In this document: one piece after another, positions 35,641 to 37,834 of the stretch
Position numbering within the stretch: position 1 is the stretch's first letter
Layout: each line of letters begins with the position of its first letter
From: JBBQVO01 sp038211505
Lineage (GTDB): Bacteria > Chloroflexota > Dehalococcoidia > DSTF01 > JACRBR01
Assembly: GCA_038211505.1 (NCBI GenBank)
Contig: JBBQVO010000008.1
Location: 1 to 37,834 of the forward strand
DNA: 37,834 nucleotides
Reading direction: 5' to 3'
The notes under the pieces: model-generated
Database searches by the model: none
Told to the model about the DNA's origin: nothing
Seen by the model: the letters and a program-made list of their open reading frames with translations, nothing else
Translations under genes and position numbers: made by a program

Positions 35641-35663
35641 ACTCCGGCCACTCCCTCTACTAT
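35634..35663 (+). promoter_or_regulatory. Promoter for lexA
   Basis: TTGACA (35634-35639), 18 bp, TACTAT (35658-35663). The predicted start of transcription is near 35670, so the SOS box at 35671-35684 covers the start of the transcript. The TTG start codon is about 70 bp downstream. Confidence 0.75.
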
Positions 35664-35670
35664 CTCCACC

Positions 35671-35684
35671 AGAACAGGCGTTTG
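35671..35684 (+). promoter_or_regulatory. SOS box (predicted LexA operator)
   Basis: AGAACAGGCGTTTG fits the GAAC-RNRY-GTTY core of the Gram-positive-type LexA box exactly. It lies just downstream of the -10 of the lexA promoter, which is typical for autorepression. Only one such site is clear in the window. Confidence 0.7.
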
Positions 35685-35741
35685 AAACATACGATTGCCG
35701 GATTATGATCACCGGCAAGCGCGCCTGGCGGAAGGAGACGC

Positions 35742-36377
35742 TTGATCAAGTCACTATCGCCGAAGCAAGACGGCATTCTCAAGTTCATGCGGGAGTTCAT
35801 CGACGATCACGACTACCCGCCGAGCATTCGCGACATCCAGGTCGGCTGCGACATCAGCTCGACCTCCGTCGTCGACTACAACCTGAAGGCGCTTGAGCGG
35901 CTCGGTTTCATCCGGCGCGATCGCGAGGTCTCGCGGGCGATCGAACTGCTCGATCGCGGGACGCGCCGGTCACGGACGATCTCGGTGCCGCTGATCGGCA
36001 CGATCGCGGCTGGTCAACCGATCCCGGTGCCGTCGCCGGACAACGTCGACTTCGACAACGTCTTCGAGGCGACGGAGGACATGACGCGCGGTCGCGAGAA
36101 CGTCTTCGCCCTCAAAGTCCGCGGCACGTCGATGATCGACGCGCTCGTCAACGACGGCGATATTGTCATCCTCGAGCAGACAAACACCTGCGACGACGGC
36201 GACATGGTGGCGGCCTGGCTCAAGAAAGAGAACGAGGCGACGCTGAAGAAGTTCTATCGTGAAGGCGATCGCATCCGTCTGCAGCCGGCGAACACGACGA
36301 TGAAGCCGATCTTCACGGAGCCGAAGAACGTCGAGATCCAGGGCAAGGTGTTGGCGACGATCGGGCGGCGCGACTAG
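35742..36377 (+). CDS. lexA: SOS transcriptional repressor LexA
   Basis: LexA represses DNA-damage genes until RecA filaments trigger its self-cleavage. 211 residues from a TTG start with AAGGAG 4 nt upstream; an ATG at 35705 is out of frame. The winged-helix domain covers about 1-70 (KQDGILKFMREFIDDHDYPP, SSTSVVDYNLKALERLGFI). The cleavage site Ala90-Gly91 is in IGTIAAGQP. The catalytic pair is Ser130 in RGTSMID and Lys169 in TLKKF. All needed residues are present, so the protein should be functional. Together with the box at 35671 it is probably autoregulated. Confidence 0.96.
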   Translation: MIKSLSPKQDGILKFMREFIDDHDYPPSIRDIQVGCDISSTSVVDYNLKALERLGFIRRDREVSRAIELLDRGTRRSRTISVPLIGTIAAGQPIPVPSPDNVDFDNVFEATEDMTRGRENVFALKVRGTSMIDALVNDGDIVILEQTNTCDDGDMVAAWLKKENEATLKKFYREGDRIRLQPANTTMKPIFTEPKNVEIQGKVLATIGRRD

Positions 36378-36462
36378 CGACGCCGCGGTCTCGCCAACGG
36401 CGATGTAGCGCGGCTAGCGTCGGCTGCGGGCGTTCGGTGACCTGACGACGAGGACACGTCTG

Positions 36463-36541
36463 ACAGCCGTCCTCGGCTGTGGGCGGACGGTGATCGCGCT
36501 GCGGATCGCCGCACGACGAGGACAGGTCTGAAGACCTGTCC
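36463..36541. repeat. Two hairpin repeats between lexA and the ABC gene
   Basis: ACAGCCG-TCCT-CGGCTGT (36463-36480) and GGACAGGTCT-GA-AGACCTGTCC (36520-36541, a 10-bp stem) are each preceded by GACGAGGAC. The first shares its stem with the hairpin at 34510. The remainder of the 254-bp gap holds only a TACACT -10-like element (near 36577) before the ABC gene and no further feature. Confidence 0.6.
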
Positions 36542-36631
36542 GTACGGTTCCGGGGCTCTTGCGTCGCGGCGATCTGGCTACACTGATCGTTCACACGCGC
36601 GGCGACCGCCGCACCTCATCGGCCGAGGGAT

Positions 36632-37606
36632 ATGGACGACGTACTCCGCATCGAAGGTCTGAGCGTCAGCTACTACGAGCGGGAGCGGACGACAAGCGCG
36701 GTCGACAATGTGGATCTCGCGCTGGCGCCGGGTCGCGTCGTCGCGATCGTCGGTGAGAGCGGCTGCGGCAAGACGACGCTCGCGCTCTCGATACTTGACC
36801 TTGTGCCGGCGCCCGGGCGCATCGACTCCGGGCGCGTGATTCTTGATGGCGAGGATCTGCGGATCGTGACGGCCGAACGGATGCGGGCGATCCGTGGCGA
36901 GCGGATCGCGATGATCTTTCAGGATCCGGTGAACGGGCTCAATCCCGTGCTGTCGATCGGGGATCAGGTGGCGGAGATCCTCCAGGCGCACCATCCGATG
37001 AAGAAGAAAGAAGCGCGGCGACAGGCGGTCGAGGCGCTGCGGCGGCAGGGGCTCTCCGAGCCGGAGCGCGTCGCAGCGTCGTACCCGTTTCAGCTTTCGG
37101 GCGGGATGTGCCAGCGCGTGATGATCGCGACGGCGACGATGCTGCGGCCGAGCGTGCTGATCGCTGACGAGCCGACGTCGGCGCTTGATGTGACGTTGCA
37201 GGCGGCGCTGCTGCGCGAACTTGACGATCTGCGGCACGCGACGGGGATGGCGATCATCCTGATTACGCATGATCTCGGCGTCGTCGCGACGATCGCCGAT
37301 GAGGTCGCCGTGATGTACGCGGGGCGGATCATCGAGCACGGCTCGACGCTCGACGTCTACGCGCTGCCGCAGCACCCGTACACGGCGGCGCTGCTGGCGG
37401 CGCGGGCGCGGCTCGATGAGCCGGATCGGCGGTTGCAGTCGATCCGCGGCGCGCCGCCGGACTTGTCGACGCTCACCGGCGAGTGCGCGTTCCTGCCGCG
37501 CTGCCCGAAAGCAATCACGGCGTGCCGCACGGAGACGTGGCCGCCGCTCACCGAGCGCGCGCCGAATCACAACGTCGCCTGCTACAACCCGATGTACTAC
37601 GCGTGA
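36632..37606 (+). CDS. Oligopeptide/dipeptide-type ABC transporter ATP-binding protein
   Basis: A 324-residue DppD/OppD-like ATPase that powers import through a membrane complex; no permease or binding-protein gene is in the window. Walker A is GESGCGKTT (41-49), the Q-loop is FQDP (Gln97), the signature is LSGGM (155-159), Walker B is LIADEP (176-181) and the switch His213 is in ITHDLGV. The C-terminal oligo-HPY extension has PQHPYTAALL and cysteines 285, 291, 298 and 317, possibly for an iron-sulfur or zinc site as seen in some DppD proteins. Substrate (peptide, nickel or other) cannot be decided. GAGGG lies very close to the ATG. Confidence 0.92.
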   Translation: MDDVLRIEGLSVSYYERERTTSAVDNVDLALAPGRVVAIVGESGCGKTTLALSILDLVPAPGRIDSGRVILDGEDLRIVTAERMRAIRGERIAMIFQDPVNGLNPVLSIGDQVAEILQAHHPMKKKEARRQAVEALRRQGLSEPERVAASYPFQLSGGMCQRVMIATATMLRPSVLIADEPTSALDVTLQAALLRELDDLRHATGMAIILITHDLGVVATIADEVAVMYAGRIIEHGSTLDVYALPQHPYTAALLAARARLDEPDRRLQSIRGAPPDLSTLTGECAFLPRCPKAITACRTETWPPLTERAPNHNVACYNPMYYA

Positions 37607-37692
37607 GCTGTGCAGAGTCGAACAGCGTCGCGAAAGCGGTCGTGCCGCCGGCGCAGTTGCGCGTTCAAACGTCGAACGTCGACGCTACCCCC

Positions 37693-37714
37693 GCGCGGGC
37701 TTTCCAGCCCGCGC
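37693..37714. repeat. 9-bp GC hairpin downstream of the ABC gene
   Basis: GCGCGGGCT-TTCC-AGCCCGCGC is a perfect 9-bp stem followed by TACAG; a partial copy, CCCGCGCTACAG, recurs near 37742. No T-run is present. The last 228 bp of the window hold nothing else that I recognise. Confidence 0.6.
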
Positions 37715-37834
37715 TACAGGTGTGAGGACGCTAGAGGTGTGCCCGCGCTACAGCTGGATCCTCGTCGCGTGTGCTCGCAACGGTGAACAAGGTGTGAAGC
37801 AGCGTGCTGGCGTCGCTCAGGCGAGCGCCGGCAG

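Noticed and set aside
35579..35896. Open frame starting before lexA with ATG at 35705
   Set aside because: It is out of frame with lexA and loses family similarity; the TTG at 35742 gives the complete winged-helix domain.

Overview
The window is a high-GC bacterial chromosome segment. It is dominated by one very long ribosomal-protein cluster on the minus strand (about 34.98 kb down to 13.87 kb, 37 genes). The gene order (str, S10, spc and alpha operons fused end to end, then truA, rplM and rpsI), the high GC, the frequent GTG/TTG starts, the LPxTG-type surface cupredoxins and the DUF6285/phosphotransferase cluster together suggest a member of Chloroflexota, perhaps Dehalococcoidia-like. That assignment is an inference from gene content; no rRNA gene is present to settle it.

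Layout. (1) 1-1849, minus: galU and, 2 bp downstream, an unrecognised gene cut by the window edge. (2) 1963-3855, plus: two secreted cupredoxins with C-terminal LPRTG sorting signals, then a small retropepsin-like protease. (3) 3965-9689, plus: uvrB and mfd, two nucleotide-excision-repair genes in tandem. (4) 9705-12800, minus: a DUF7064/7065-like protein, an APH-type phosphotransferase, a DUF6285-like protein and a GNAT acetyltransferase. (5) 12801-13868: about 1 kb without genes, holding a perfect 16-bp ParB-binding parS site and several degenerate repeats and hairpins. (6) 13869-34982, minus: rpsL, rpsG, fusA, rpsJ, rplC, rplD, rplW, rplB, rpsS, rplV, rpsC, rplP, rpmC, rpsQ, rplN, rplX, rplE, rpsN, rpsH, rplF, rplR, rpsE, rpmD, rplO, secY, adk, map, infA, rpmJ, rpsM, rpsK, rpsD, rpoA, rplQ, truA, rplM, rpsI. 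There is no tuf. A strong promoter at 35216-35245 and a long, highly structured leader precede rpsL. (7) 35242-37606: a small PH/GRAM-like gene (minus), lexA with an SOS box in its promoter (plus), and an oligopeptide-type ABC ATPase (plus).

How the parts work together. The large cluster supplies most of the ribosome, EF-G, IF-1, the SecYEG channel subunit SecY, adenylate kinase, methionine aminopeptidase and the RNA polymerase alpha subunit, so translation, secretion and transcription capacity can be set from one promoter region plus a probable internal promoter before infA. UvrB and Mfd act together in transcription-coupled repair, and LexA is the likely SOS regulator.

Most notable observations: the perfect parS site; the candidate structured RNA leader upstream of rpsL; long Ala/acid-rich C-terminal tails on S17, L15, S3 and RpoA; tandem duplications of the 3' ends of rplF and rpsL; four consecutive stem-loops between rpsG and fusA; and a recurring TTGACA-like/N18/TACTAT-like promoter architecture. 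No tRNA, rRNA, CRISPR array, insertion sequence or defence system was found.
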